DNA of 64,000 nucleotides from Pseudophaeobacter arcticus DSM 23566 (GCF_000473205.1 NZ_KI421507.1:3209057-3273056); one strand, 5' to 3'; positions 8,595 through 17,743 are shown, counted from the first letter of the stretch. Made by a program: numbers and translations. The notes: generated by a model not told the origin, from the sequence alone.

Positions 8595-9062
8595 ATGGAA
8601 TTAACGAGTAAAGAGGACGTCGACACGCCTCTGGCTGAAGTCTTTGAAGCGATTTCCGATTTTGCCAGCTTTGAACGGTCGGCAATCCGGCGCGGCATCG
8701 AAGTACAGCGTTTGAGCGACGATGCCACCCCGCAGGTTGGCATGGCCTGGGATATTCGGACGGATTTTCGCGGCAAACCCCGTGAGTTGCACCTGGAGCT
8801 TTCCAACTACGAGCCCACCACCTTGATTGGTTTTGAGGGCGATAGCGCCAGCCTGTCTGGCAAGGGCCAGATTGAACTATTGGCGCTCTCGCCGCGCCGC
8901 ACCCGCCTTTCGGTGAAGGTCAATGTGCAGGCCAAAACCCTGTCTGGGCGGCTGCTGCTGCAATCGCTCAAACTGGCGCGGTCCAAGATCAACACCCGCT
9001 TCAAGCAGCGCGTGGCAGAGTTCGCCAGCCTGACCGAAGACCGGGTGAACCGCAGCGCCTGA
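8595..9062 (+). CDS. SRPBCC-family (START-like) protein
   Basis: A 155-residue protein with the polyketide-cyclase/START-like fold pattern: an N-terminal strand (MELTSKEDVDTPLAEVFEAISDFASFERSAIRRG), where the conserved A-x-v-f-x-x-i-s-D-f helix starts, several beta strands and a long C-terminal helix. SRPBCC proteins bind hydrophobic ligands; the ligand is unknown. It follows nudC on the same strand. Confidence 0.7.
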   Translation: MELTSKEDVDTPLAEVFEAISDFASFERSAIRRGIEVQRLSDDATPQVGMAWDIRTDFRGKPRELHLELSNYEPTTLIGFEGDSASLSGKGQIELLALSPRRTRLSVKVNVQAKTLSGRLLLQSLKLARSKINTRFKQRVAEFASLTEDRVNRSA

Positions 9063-9301
9063 TCCCGGTTGCGGCCAGCCACAGCTGTGACGACCCAACT
9101 GTCGGCGCCACCTGGCTGCTTGCTCCGCTGTCCATCCCTGCCCGCCACCCTTTGCCGCTGTGGCGTGGGTGATCCTGTCCATACTGTTTTCTCTGTACTG
9201 GTATCTCCGGGCCGGTATGGGCCTTGCTGTGCCAATTGCGCAATTGGTGATTGACGACTCATATCTGTCAGCGATAGCGGTTGGAGAGATGGTTTCTGCG
9301 A

Positions 9302-9530
9302 TGCATGTTCTTGTGTCCAGGATGAAAAGGGAACGCGGTGCGGCCAGGCTATTGCAGCCCTGCCAACTCCGCGACTGCCCCCGCAACTGTAAGCGGTGAG
9401 CGCTTCGGGTGAACCACTGGCACGGGGATATGATCCCTGCCGGGAAGGACCGAAACCGTATCGACCCGCAAGTCAGGAGACCTGCCATCACCAATGTAAC
9501 TCGAAACTGGACGGGGAGTCCGGGCGGGTG
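9302..9530 (+). ncRNA. Cobalamin riboswitch 2 (leader of the DUF1636-like orphan)
   Basis: A second complete cobalamin aptamer with the same ordered blocks as the first: GAAAAGGGAACGCGGTG at about 9323-9339, CCGCGACTGCCCCCGCAACTG, GGGAAGGACCG, and the B12 box GCAAGTCAGGAGACCTGCC at 9468-9486, followed by GGACGGGGAGTCC. It ends about 80 nt before the small gene at 9612, so that gene is under cobalamin control separately from the transport operon. Confidence 0.95.
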
Positions 9531-9611
9531 CATGAGGTGGTTGCGGGTAACGCCCTCCTGGTCTCATGCCTGCGCCTTCTGATTTTCCCGCCAGCGCGCG
9601 GAGGGCGCATC

Positions 9612-10037
9612 ATGACACCGATGGACCAGACAACGACCAAACAAACACATCACTTTTCCCAGAGCATCTGTATGCACCTGGGCAGGCCCTGCCCGGCCCT
9701 GTCCCGGATGCTCACGGCGCTGGCCGGGGCGCTGGATAAGGCCCGCCCGGTGACATCCGCCGAATTTGAGCTCTGCGGTGAAAGCCTTCTGGATGGCTGC
9801 GCGCGACATTGCCCGGCCCGGTTCATTGCCACCCACGACCGCATTCGGGTGTTTTGTGACGTCACCGAAGCAACCGATACCGAGGCCCTGGATCTGTTTG
9901 CTGATACTCTGTTCCAGCCAGACAGCCGGGCCTTTGCCGCAGCAAAACTGCATCAGCCCCCCTGCGCCATGGGCGAAGCCCTGCCAAAGCCTCTGCCCCA
10001 ACAGACCACTGCGCAAACCGTCCACCCAGCGCTGTAG
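9612..10037 (+). CDS. Divergent DUF1636-like small protein under cobalamin-riboswitch control
   Basis: A 141-residue soluble protein; its ATG is 6 bases after a GGAGGG ribosome binding site. It can be aligned over its length with the DUF1636 protein at 1780: the N-terminal ICMHLGRPCPALSRMLTAL against ICTTCKGAGAARKLRAAL, and a C-terminal ALDLFADTLF helix against AIACFAQQF. Its cysteines are laid out differently: C20, C27, C55, C63 and C67 in place of CxxC and CxxxC. A metal or corrinoid role is inferred from the riboswitch. No transporter or biosynthetic gene follows; the next gene is convergent. Confidence 0.6.
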   Translation: MTPMDQTTTKQTHHFSQSICMHLGRPCPALSRMLTALAGALDKARPVTSAEFELCGESLLDGCARHCPARFIATHDRIRVFCDVTEATDTEALDLFADTLFQPDSRAFAAAKLHQPPCAMGEALPKPLPQQTTAQTVHPAL

Positions 10038-10108
10038 CGGCAAGTTTTATTGGGGGGCGGGCGGTTTAAGAGCCAGAAGCTGCGCTCCGCCCCCTATATC
10101 TTTCGGCT

Positions 10109-10654
10109 TTATATCTTTCTGGCTTTCTTGGCTCCTGGCCGTTTTGCAGCGGCCCGCGCCCAGGTCATCTGATCCTCGGTCTCGACAGCGCAGGCGCGCA
10201 CAGCACGGAGCCGACGCAGCGCTTTGTCGGGCTGTTCCCCGGCCTCAATCATCAGACGCAGAACCACCATGCCGGACCGCCCGCAACCGCCTTTGCAATG
10301 CACCAGCACCCGGCCGCCCCCGCGCAGAGCCTGCAAGGCCAGCGCGCTGACCGCGGGCCATTGCGCCAGCATGTCTTTGGTTGGGGCGGAAAAATCTGGC
10401 AATGGCAGATGGATCCAGCGAGAGCCCATGGCCTGAAAATCCTGCCCCAAAGGCGCCGCACCAGCGCCGAGATGTTCAACTTCGGTTGTCATCGAGATCA
10501 CCAGCCCTGGCTGCCAGTCATGCAGGTGATCCATGTCTCCCTTGTAGTCGCCGCCACTGCCTGGCAGCGGGCAAAGCGCCAGAATGCCATCGCCAACACT
10601 CAGCGCATGCAGCGTGAGGGATCGCACGGATTGGTCTGTGAGATGATCATCCAT
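10109..10654 (-). CDS. Dual-specificity / tyrosine-type protein phosphatase
   Basis: A 181-residue protein with the cysteine phosphatase loop HCKGGCGRSG at about residues 120-129 (pattern HCxxGxGRSG). A general-acid aspartate is probable in PLPDFSAP, about 25 residues upstream of the loop. Bacterial members act on phospho-tyrosine or other phosphomonoesters in the cytoplasm. The ATG at 10654 follows a GGGAAAGGG sequence; an upstream in-frame ATG at 10714 would add a basic tail with no family support. The C-terminus is very basic (KRPGAKKARKI). Confidence 0.78.
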   Translation of the reverse strand: MDDHLTDQSVRSLTLHALSVGDGILALCPLPGSGGDYKGDMDHLHDWQPGLVISMTTEVEHLGAGAAPLGQDFQAMGSRWIHLPLPDFSAPTKDMLAQWPAVSALALQALRGGGRVLVHCKGGCGRSGMVVLRLMIEAGEQPDKALRRLRAVRACAVETEDQMTWARAAAKRPGAKKARKI

Positions 10655-10995
10655 ACCGAGCCCTTTCCCAGCCCCCCGCCGCGCTGGCAAGCGGGCCAAA
10701 GCAGCCCCTGCCAAACCCGGTGTTTTTAGACAATGGCATAGTCATATCACACAATCCGGATACACAGGCCCAACTTCGATCACAAACACGCGCCGAAAAA
10801 CCAGTTCATAAAAGGCGGGCCTTAAAACTCAATAAAACCGACCACGCAGCAGGGTCAGCACCCGGCGCCAAATCAGGCACCGCCCCCAAAGTCTGACCTG
10901 CCGAGCCCCAGTTGGTCAACAGCGGTGGACGAAGCCCGCCAGCCCGCGTACCTTGCGCGGACGCGATCCCGCCTTCCGAATCCGGCAAGAGACCT

Positions 10996-12813
10996 ATGAA
11001 CGACAGCACAAGCGACAGCAGCCAGCCCCAGTATCAAGTCTTGGCGCGGAAGTACCGCCCCGAGACATTTGCCGATCTCGTGGGCCAGGATGCCATGGTC
11101 AGAACGCTGAAAAATGCGTTTGAAACCAATCGTATCGCCCAGGCCTTTATCATGACCGGCATTCGCGGCACCGGGAAAACAACCACGGCACGGATCATCG
11201 CCAAGGGGATGAACTGCATCGGCCCCGATGGCACCGGTCAGCCCACCACCGAGCCCTGCGGGGTCTGCGAACATTGCACCGCCATCATGGAAGGCCGTCA
11301 TGTCGATGTGATGGAGATGGATGCGGCCAGCCGCACCGGTGTCGGAGACATTCGTGAAATCATCGATTCGGTCCAGTATCGCGCCGCATCGGCCCGCTAT
11401 AAGATCTACATCATCGATGAGGTGCATATGCTCTCCACCAGCGCCTTTAATGCGCTGTTGAAAACCCTGGAAGAGCCGCCAGCCCACGTCAAATTCATCT
11501 TTGCCACCACCGAGATCCGCAAGGTGCCGGTGACCGTGCTGTCGCGCTGCCAGCGCTATGATCTGCGCCGCATTGAGCCCGAAGTCATGATCGCCTTGAT
11601 GGGCAAGATCGCCACTGCTGAGAGTGCCGAGATCAACGACGATGCGCTGGCCCTGATCACCCGCGCCGCCGAAGGCTCGGTGCGCGACGCCACCTCGCTG
11701 CTGGATCAGGCTATTTCGCATGGCGCCGGCGAAACCACCGCCGATCAGGTCCGTGCCATGCTGGGTCTGGCCGACCGGGGACGGGTCCTGGATCTGATGG
11801 ACATGATCCTGCGCGGCGATGCTGCCGGCGCCCTGACAGAGCTGGGCGCGCAATATGCCGAAGGCGCAGATCCCCTGGCGGTGCTGCGCGATCTGGCCGA
11901 GATCACCCATTGGGTCTCGGTGGTGAAAATCACCCCTGATGCTGCGGAAGACCCCACCGTCAGCCCGGATGAACGCGCCCGCGGACGGCAAATGGCCGAT
12001 GCCCTGGCGATGCGGGTACTGACCCGGATGTGGCAAATGTTGCTCAAAGCCCTGGAAGAGGTCGCCGCCGCGCCAAACGCGATGATGGCAACTGAAATGG
12101 CGGTGATCCGGCTCACCCATGTGGCCGACCTGCCCAGCCCGGAAGAGCTGATCCGCAAATTGCAGGACAGCCCTCCGCCGCCCCCGAACGGACCCGGCGG
12201 CGGCATGGGCGCGGGTGGCTATGGCACCGCCTCTGCTCCAATGCAGGGCATGGCACCACCTGCGTCAGGTGGCGGTGCGCCGGGCGGAGGACCCACCATG
12301 GTATCCGGTGGCGCGCCGGTTGCGCAGGGCGGCAATGGCACCGCAACAGCGCTGGCACCAGAGACCCTTCAGGCCCTCGCCCGTTATCCAAGTTTTGAAC
12401 ATGTGGTCGACCTGATCCGTCAGCGACGCGACGGGTTGCTGCTGGAATATGTAAAGACCTATCTGCGCTTGGTCTCTTACCAGCCGGGACGCATTGCCAT
12501 CCAGCCAACGGCGGACGCGCCCAAGGATCTGGCGGCCAGATTGGGGCAACAGCTGCAAAACTGGACCCAGGCCCGCTGGATCATCTCGCTGGAAAACGAC
12601 GGCGGTGGCGACACCATCACCGAGCTGGAAAACGCCGCCGAAAATGCCCTGCGTGCCAAGGCCAGCGAACACCCGCTGGTGCAGGCCGTGCTGGCGAGCT
12701 TTCCCAAGGCCAAGATCACCCGCATCCGCACCGCACAGGAGCTCGCCGCTGAAGTCGAAGCCGAGGCCCTGCCAGAGGTGGAAGACGAATGGGATCCCTT
12801 TGAAGAAGACTAA
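10996..12813 (+). CDS. dnaX: DNA polymerase III subunits gamma and tau
   Basis: A 605-residue clamp-loader ATPase. It shows Walker A GIRGTGKTT (about residues 54-62), a zinc module containing CGVCEHCT, Walker B with IIDEVHMLS (about 136-144), the sensor region TTEIRKVPVTVLSRCQRYDLRRI, a Gly/Pro/Ala-rich linker at about 400-440, and a C-terminal tau-like domain ending in an acidic EVEDEWDPFEED tail. The ATG at 10996 fits the family start; an upstream in-frame ATG adds 28 atypical residues. No A-rich slippery sequence for a gamma frameshift was seen in the linker. Confidence 0.95.
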   Translation: MNDSTSDSSQPQYQVLARKYRPETFADLVGQDAMVRTLKNAFETNRIAQAFIMTGIRGTGKTTTARIIAKGMNCIGPDGTGQPTTEPCGVCEHCTAIMEGRHVDVMEMDAASRTGVGDIREIIDSVQYRAASARYKIYIIDEVHMLSTSAFNALLKTLEEPPAHVKFIFATTEIRKVPVTVLSRCQRYDLRRIEPEVMIALMGKIATAESAEINDDALALITRAAEGSVRDATSLLDQAISHGAGETTADQVRAMLGLADRGRVLDLMDMILRGDAAGALTELGAQYAEGADPLAVLRDLAEITHWVSVVKITPDAAEDPTVSPDERARGRQMADALAMRVLTRMWQMLLKALEEVAAAPNAMMATEMAVIRLTHVADLPSPEELIRKLQDSPPPPPNGPGGGMGAGGYGTASAPMQGMAPPASGGGAPGGGPTMVSGGAPVAQGGNGTATALAPETLQALARYPSFEHVVDLIRQRRDGLLLEYVKTYLRLVSYQPGRIAIQPTADAPKDLAARLGQQLQNWTQARWIISLENDGGGDTITELENAAENALRAKASEHPLVQAVLASFPKAKITRIRTAQELAAEVEAEALPEVEDEWDPFEED

Positions 12814-12889
12814 CCCTGTCTGCCACCTCCTGCCGCAGCGCAGATCTACGCTACGGCAAGGGCAGGCCTGGTGAATGCCCCAAAATGCG

Positions 12890-13438
12890 TCAGTTTTTCA
12901 GCAGCTCAGCGGTTGAAACAACCCGCGCATAGCTCATGGCTAAGGGCGCCATAAAGGCCGCATGAACCTGCTGGGCGCTCAGCTCAACGCCGCCAAACGC
13001 CATGGCCCGTGCGGCACAGGCATCTTCTGCCAGGGTGATGTCAAAGCCAAGATCACGCCCCGCCCGTGCTGTGGCATCAATGCACATCTGGCTCATGGCG
13101 CCACAGAGGGTCAGTGCCTCAATCCCGGCCTCTTGCAACAGGTCCGACAGGCCCGTGTCGAGAAAACTATTGGGCCGCGCCTTGGTCAAAATCGGCTCAT
13201 CTGCGGTGGGGGCAACCGCGCTGTGAATTTCTGCCCCGCGGCTGCCCGGACGAAAGAACGGAGCCTCAGCCGAAGGGTTTTCATGGCGAATATGAACCAC
13301 CATCTGGCCAGCCTCACGCGCTGCGGCAAGCAGAGACGCGGCATTTTCAGCCGCCTGCTCCATCGCATGCAGCTCCCAGTCCCCGCCTGGGAAATAGTCG
13401 TTCTGAATGTCCACCAACAACAATGCAGTCTTGCTCAT
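12890..13438 (-). CDS. Isochorismatase-like cysteine hydrolase
   Basis: A 182-residue protein with the triad of the family: Asp in LLLVDIQNDYFPGG (about residue 9), Lys in ILTKARPNSF (about 85) and Cys in LCGAMSQMCIDATA (about 119). Members hydrolyse isochorismate, nicotinamide or other small amides; the substrate cannot be told. A strong AAGGAGG site precedes the ATG. It is divergent from a GlxA-type regulator, a frequent pairing in proteobacteria in which the regulator controls the hydrolase. Confidence 0.85.
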   Translation of the reverse strand: MSKTALLLVDIQNDYFPGGDWELHAMEQAAENAASLLAAAREAGQMVVHIRHENPSAEAPFFRPGSRGAEIHSAVAPTADEPILTKARPNSFLDTGLSDLLQEAGIEALTLCGAMSQMCIDATARAGRDLGFDITLAEDACAARAMAFGGVELSAQQVHAAFMAPLAMSYARVVSTAELLKN

Positions 13439-13518
13439 CTTGAGCCTCCTTTTGATATCATGACCTCAGTAATGCCAGGGCTTGACTGCAGAACACATTG
13501 GCGCGTACGACAATAGAT

Positions 13519-14454
13519 ATGCAGGAACGGCCAAATATCTCACTTGCGCTGGTTGATTATCCCGGGGTGCAGAAATCCGCGCTTTGGGGGCTGGCGGATC
13601 TGTTTTCACTGGTGCCGCGCCTGGCCCCGGATGTGCCAGGGCCAGAAATCACCCTGGTGACCGCCGCGACCCCACCCGACAGGGACTTCACAGCCTTTGT
13701 GTTTCCGCCATCTCTGGAGCAGCAGCGGGGCACCCCGGGCGACCCGCTTGCCGACTGGGCGCACTCCCAGCACCGCAGAGGGGCGATTGCCTGTTCGGTC
13801 TGCGCCGGCGCCTTTTGGCTGGGGGCCGCAGGCCTGTTGCAGGGACGCCCCGCCACCACCCACTGGGCATTGGAGCAGGAATTTCAGACCAGGTTTCCAC
13901 AGGTGGACCTGCAGGCAGAAGAGATCCTGATTGATGATCACGATGTGATCACCGCCGGCGGGCTTATGGCCTGGCTGGATCTGGGCCTTCACCTCGTCGG
14001 GCTATGGTACGGGCCAGGCATGGTGTCAAAACTGTCGCGGCATCTTCTGGTCGACCCGGCGGGGCGGGCGCAGCGGCATTACTCCAGCTTTCGCCCCAAC
14101 CGCAGCCATGGCAACAGCGGCATCCTGAAGGCCCAGCGCCACATGGAGCAACATCTTGCCACGCCCCTGGCCAGCGCCGACCTGGCACAGGTTGCCGGCA
14201 TGAGCCTGCGCAGTTTCAGCCGCCATTTTGACCGCGCCACCGGCTATACGCCAGCGGCATATCTTCAAAGTCTGCGCATTGAAAAGGCCCGCAACCGGCT
14301 GGAGCAAAGCACAGCCACGGTTGCAGAGATTTCCTGGGCCGTCGGCTATGCGGATCTGCCTGCCTTTTCGCGCGCCTTCAAATCGGTCACGGGCCTCACC
14401 CCCGGCGCCTATCGCGACCGGTTTCGCATCGCGCCACAGTCTCGCAAGCCATAG
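13519..14454 (+). CDS. GlxA-family (DJ-1/PfpI plus AraC) transcriptional regulator
   Basis: A protein of about 311 residues. The N-terminal half is a DJ-1/PfpI-like domain with the GAIACSVCAGAFWLGAAGLL nucleophile-elbow region, which usually acts as a sensor. The C-terminal half carries two AraC helix-turn-helix motifs (LASADLAQVAGMSLRSFSRHF and VAEISWAVGYADLPAFSRAF). The start is uncertain: an ATG at 13519 is used, and a TTG at 13498 would add seven residues; neither has a good ribosome binding site. It is divergent from the isochorismatase-like gene, its probable target. Confidence 0.85.
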   Translation: MQERPNISLALVDYPGVQKSALWGLADLFSLVPRLAPDVPGPEITLVTAATPPDRDFTAFVFPPSLEQQRGTPGDPLADWAHSQHRRGAIACSVCAGAFWLGAAGLLQGRPATTHWALEQEFQTRFPQVDLQAEEILIDDHDVITAGGLMAWLDLGLHLVGLWYGPGMVSKLSRHLLVDPAGRAQRHYSSFRPNRSHGNSGILKAQRHMEQHLATPLASADLAQVAGMSLRSFSRHFDRATGYTPAAYLQSLRIEKARNRLEQSTATVAEISWAVGYADLPAFSRAFKSVTGLTPGAYRDRFRIAPQSRKP

Positions 14455-14528
14455 ATCGAGAGCTTACCCTTGTGCGCGTGGCCCTGGCTTCGTATTTAGA
14501 ACCCAACAGAACTTTTAGGAGAGATCCA

Positions 14529-14873
14529 ATGCTCAAAGGCCTCGGCGGTCTTGGCGACATGGCCAAGATGATGAAATCGGCACAGGAACTGCAGACCAAA
14601 ATGGCAGAGATGCAGGAAGAGCTGCACAATGTCATGGTGGTTGGCGAAGCAGGGGCCGGCTTGGTCAAGGCCACGGCCTCGGCCAAGGGGGAGCTGAAAG
14701 AGCTCGACATTGATCCGTCGATCTTTTCCGGTGATGACAAGGAAGTTGTCGAGGACCTGATCCTGGCGGCGATCAAGGATGCCCAGTCCAAGGCGGCGCT
14801 GAAGGCACAGGAAGAAATGAAAAACCTGACCGAGAGCATGGGCCTGCCCAAGGATATCAAGCTGCCTTTCTAA
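14529..14873 (+). CDS. YbaB/EbfC nucleoid-associated protein
   Basis: A 114-residue DNA-binding protein, standard length for YbaB/EbfC. It starts MLKGLGGLGDMAKMMKSAQ, contains the conserved MQEELHNVMVVGEAGAGLVKATASAKGE core, and forms a dimer that coats DNA. AGGAGAG lies 5 bases before the ATG at 14529. It normally sits between dnaX and recR; here it is separated from both by other genes. A strong terminator follows. Confidence 0.93.
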   Translation: MLKGLGGLGDMAKMMKSAQELQTKMAEMQEELHNVMVVGEAGAGLVKATASAKGELKELDIDPSIFSGDDKEVVEDLILAAIKDAQSKAALKAQEEMKNLTESMGLPKDIKLPF

Positions 14874-14897
14874 CAGCGCAGCACATGATCGAACCTG

Positions 14898-14926
14898 AAA
14901 AGGCGCCCCCAAGGGGGCGCCTTTTT
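14898..14926 (+). terminator. Intrinsic terminator after ybaB
   Basis: AAAGGCGCCCCC-AA-GGGGGCGCC pairs as a long GC-rich hairpin ending in CTTTTTAT. Confidence 0.9.
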
Positions 14927-14970
14927 ATGTGTCTGCAGCTTTGGCTCTTTGGTCTTTCGCCAATGCCAAA

Positions 14971-15005
14971 AGAAAAACGCGGCCCCCAAAAGGAGACCGC
15001 GTTTT
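14971..15005 (-). terminator. Intrinsic terminator of the cold-shock gene
   Basis: On the reverse strand AAAACGCGG (15005-14997) pairs with CCGCGTTTT (14982-14974) around a 14-nt loop and is followed by TCTTTT. Confidence 0.85.
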
Positions 15006-15028
15006 CAGAATTCTGGCTCGGAAAAGGC

Positions 15029-15235
15029 TTACGCCAGTTCGAGGTTCACAGCGGACTCACGACCGTCGCGGCCGGGTTCGATGTCAAAAGTCACTTTCTG
15101 GTTGTCGGCCAGACCGGTCAGACCGGAACGCTCAACAGCAGAAATGTGAACAAATACGTCTTTGCTGCCGCCATCGGGTGCAATGAAGCCGAAGCCTTTG
15201 GTCGAGTTAAACCATTTTACGGTGCCTGAAGCCAT
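15029..15235 (-). CDS. Cold-shock domain protein
   Basis: A 68-residue single cold-shock domain with both RNA-binding motifs, KGFGFIAPD (RNP1) and VFVHISAVE (RNP2), preceded by [11 protein letters not shown]. It acts as an RNA chaperone or single-stranded nucleic-acid binder in the cytoplasm. It is transcribed away from recR, with its own promoter about 130 bp upstream and its own terminator. The leader of about 120 nt is typical of cold-shock genes. Confidence 0.95.
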   Translation of the reverse strand: MASGTVKWFNSTKGFGFIAPDGGSKDVFVHISAVERSGLTGLADNQKVTFDIEPGRDGRESAVNLELA

Positions 15236-15360
15236 GTCCGTAATCTCCTATTAAATGCTGCCCGCGTTGGTGCGGCAGCCCGGCGTGGTAGGTCTGGATC
15301 GAAGACTGAACGCCGTAAACGGGAGACAGTGGGTCGAAAAAGAAAAACGTTAGCAGTGCC

Positions 15361-15389
15361 TATATGCGCGGAGGTTGATTTTTTTTCAA
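15361..15389 (-). promoter_or_regulatory. Candidate sigma-70 promoter of the cold-shock gene
   Basis: On the reverse strand TTGAAA (15389-15384) and CATATA (15366-15361) are separated by 17 bp. Transcription would begin near 15354, giving a 5' leader of about 120 nt. The stretch from here to recR at 15823 (about 430 bp) has no recognisable gene. Confidence 0.55.
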
Positions 15390-15822
15390 GGGTGAATATA
15401 CGTTCAAGGCTGGTTAGCACCTATGCAAACAGACAGGGGAGGTGGTCAGGGGCAGCCCCCATCGCGCCGAAACCCCAGAAAATCAGCGTTTGCGCCCAGC
15501 CCGCTGCATTCTGCCCTGCCCCGTCGCTGTTCATTCACCAACCCGCCCGCAGCCAATGGTGCCCAGGTTTTTTTTGGCCTTTGACGCAAATAGCGGGAAA
15601 CTGCCTGGCTGAAACACATGATGCCAGGGCTTTTAGGGGTTTTTCGGGGCCTGGCCGCCCCCCGTCGCCAGCTTGATTCGAAATCCTGTTTCGGCAAATT
15701 GCCCACCCCGCCCCTGGTGGACGAGGCCGGCCCCGGAAACAAAGCCCAGGCAGTTGGGCCATGGGCCTTGCAGCGCCCGGGTGCTTTGCGCCTATATGTA
15801 CCAATCGCAAAGGACCCAAGAC

Positions 15823-16422
15823 ATGAACGACGACAGCATCAGCGAGATCGAGCATTTGATTGCCCTGATGGCAAAACTCCCCGGCATGGGGCCGCGTTCG
15901 GCCCGTCGGGCGGTGCTGCATCTTATCCGCAAACGGGCGCTGCTGCTTACCCCGCTTGCCGAAAGTCTGGGACAGGTGGCGACCAGTGCCCGCGAATGCC
16001 TGAACTGCGGCAATGTCGGCACCCGTGACATTTGCGGGATCTGCACCGATGAGAGGCGCGCCAATGGAGAGATCTGCGTGGTCGAAACCGTCTCGGATCT
16101 TTGGGCGATGGAGCGGGCCGCGAGCTTTAAGGGCCGGTATCACGTGTTGGGCGGCACCCTGTCAGCGCTGGATGCCATTGGCCCCGAAGACCTGCGCATC
16201 CCGCGACTGGTGGACCGGGTCGCCAGCGAAGGGGTGCGCGAGGTCATTTTGGCACTCAACGCCACCATCGACGGCCAGACCACAGCCCATTACATCGCCG
16301 ACCAGCTGGAGGATCAGGTGCAGCTCACCACGCTGGCACAGGGCGTACCAATTGGCGGTGAGCTGGACTACCTGGATGACGGTACAATCATTGCCGCTCT
16401 CAAAGCCCGCAAACAGCTCTGA
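15823..16422 (+). CDS. recR: Recombination protein RecR
   Basis: A 199-residue protein of normal RecR length: an N-terminal helix-hairpin-helix ([21 protein letters not shown]), a four-cysteine zinc finger [16 protein letters not shown] (about residues 56-71), a Toprim domain starting [16 protein letters not shown], and a C-terminal [16 protein letters not shown] helix. With RecF and RecO it loads RecA at gaps. The ATG at 15823 is the family start. Usually downstream of dnaX-ybaB; here about 950 bp from ybaB, with the opposite-strand cold-shock gene in the gap. Confidence 0.95.
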   Translation: MNDDSISEIEHLIALMAKLPGMGPRSARRAVLHLIRKRALLLTPLAESLGQVATSARECLNCGNVGTRDICGICTDERRANGEICVVETVSDLWAMERAASFKGRYHVLGGTLSALDAIGPEDLRIPRLVDRVASEGVREVILALNATIDGQTTAHYIADQLEDQVQLTTLAQGVPIGGELDYLDDGTIIAALKARKQL

Positions 16423-16510
16423 GGTCAAAATCGCGACGACAATTACCGATGTGACTGGTTGCCTCCGCCTCCTCCGTCCGCTTCCTCCGGCAGGCGACCC
16501 TGTCTGGGCA

Positions 16511-17563
16511 TCAGCCGTAAAACTGCCGTAAGGCCTGCGTCACCAGGTCCAGCCCTGCGTCGCTGACATCACGGTGCAACACCAATCGGATCGGCCCCGT
16601 TTCACCGGCGCCAATTACCACGCCGCTCTCGGCCAAATGCGCCTGAAGGTCGGTGTTTCGCCCGTCGCCGGGGGTAAAGAACACCATGTTGCTGGCCTGG
16701 GTTACCGCGCCACATTCCAGGCTCCGAAGGGTTGCAGCCAGCGCTGCGGCCCTCGCGTGGTCTTCGCTCAGACGGGCAACATTGTGGTCCAGCGCATAAA
16801 GCCCCGCAGCCGCCAATAGACCAGACTGCCGCATGCCACCGCCCAGCATCTTGCGCCAGCGGCGCGCCTTGCGGATCAGATCCCTGGGGCCCACCAGAAC
16901 CGACCCCGCCGGCGTGCCAAGACCTTTGGAGAGGCAAATCGAAATGGTGTCAGGGATCCGCGCCAGATCCTGCTCTGCACATCCCAGTTCCGCGATCGCG
17001 TTAAAAAACCGGGCCCCGTCCAGATGAACCGCCAGCCCGGCCTGGCGCGCAGTGTCGGCGGCGGCTTGGGTCTGCGCCAACGAGACAGCCTGGCCGTTAT
17101 GGGTGTTCTCCAGCGACAGCAACCGGCTGATTGCCATGTGGCTGTCATCGGGCTTTATCGCAGCGCCAATTGCATCCGGGTGCAAACTGCCATCCGCCTG
17201 GATCGGCAGCGGGCAAAGCGCAATACCGCCCAGCACCGAAGCCCCGGCGGCCTCGTATTTGTTCACATGGTAGTCAACGCCCACCAGGATCTCTTCACCG
17301 CGGCCACAATGGGCCAGCAGCGCTACCAGATTGCTTTGGGTTCCGGTGGGCAGCAATAGCCCTGCCTCTTTGCCCAGACGTTCGGCAAGCAGGGCCTCAA
17401 GCCGGTTGACGGACGGATCCTCGCCATAGACATCATCGCCAAGATCCGCCGCTGCAATTGCAGCCATCATGCCTGCATCGGGCCGGGTCACTGTATCGCT
17501 GCGCAAATCACACAGCGGCTGATTGCGCCCCAAACCGGGGGACGTGCCTGCATATTGGTTCAC
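16511..17563 (-). CDS. ltaE: Low-specificity L-threonine aldolase
   Basis: A 350-residue fold-type I PLP enzyme. It begins with the family hallmark LCDLRSDTVTRP, has GDDVYGEDPSVNRLEALLAE near residue 42 and VHLDGARFFNA around 174, and the PLP lysine in CLSKGLGTPAGSVLVG at about 209. It cleaves L-threonine or L-allo-threonine to glycine and acetaldehyde. The GTG at 17563 is preceded by AGGAGAG. It is convergent with recR and probably monocistronic. Confidence 0.9.
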   Translation of the reverse strand: MNQYAGTSPGLGRNQPLCDLRSDTVTRPDAGMMAAIAAADLGDDVYGEDPSVNRLEALLAERLGKEAGLLLPTGTQSNLVALLAHCGRGEEILVGVDYHVNKYEAAGASVLGGIALCPLPIQADGSLHPDAIGAAIKPDDSHMAISRLLSLENTHNGQAVSLAQTQAAADTARQAGLAVHLDGARFFNAIAELGCAEQDLARIPDTISICLSKGLGTPAGSVLVGPRDLIRKARRWRKMLGGGMRQSGLLAAAGLYALDHNVARLSEDHARAAALAATLRSLECGAVTQASNMVFFTPGDGRNTDLQAHLAESGVVIGAGETGPIRLVLHRDVSDAGLDLVTQALRQFYG

Positions 17564-17684
17564 CTTGCGCTCTCCTGTAACTGGTCAGTGTGAAACTAGG
17601 GGCGGGCAGGCGCAAAAACAAAGAGATTATTGTTTCGGTCACAATGATCCCCCACAGGCGCAAGACATGCAAATCAGACATGCC

Positions 17685-17716
17685 AAAAAGGCCACACCCG
17701 GCGGGCATGGCCTTTG
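17685..17716 (-). terminator. Intrinsic terminator of trcR
   Basis: On the reverse strand AAAGGCCA pairs with TGGCCTTT and is followed by TT, just downstream of the trcR stop. Confidence 0.8.
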
Positions 17717-17743
17717 AAAGTCTATGTATCAGGGTAGATGATA

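Noticed and set aside
11034..12206. Programmed frameshift in dnaX producing gamma
   Set aside because: No A-rich slippery heptamer with a downstream hairpin was seen in the expected linker region.
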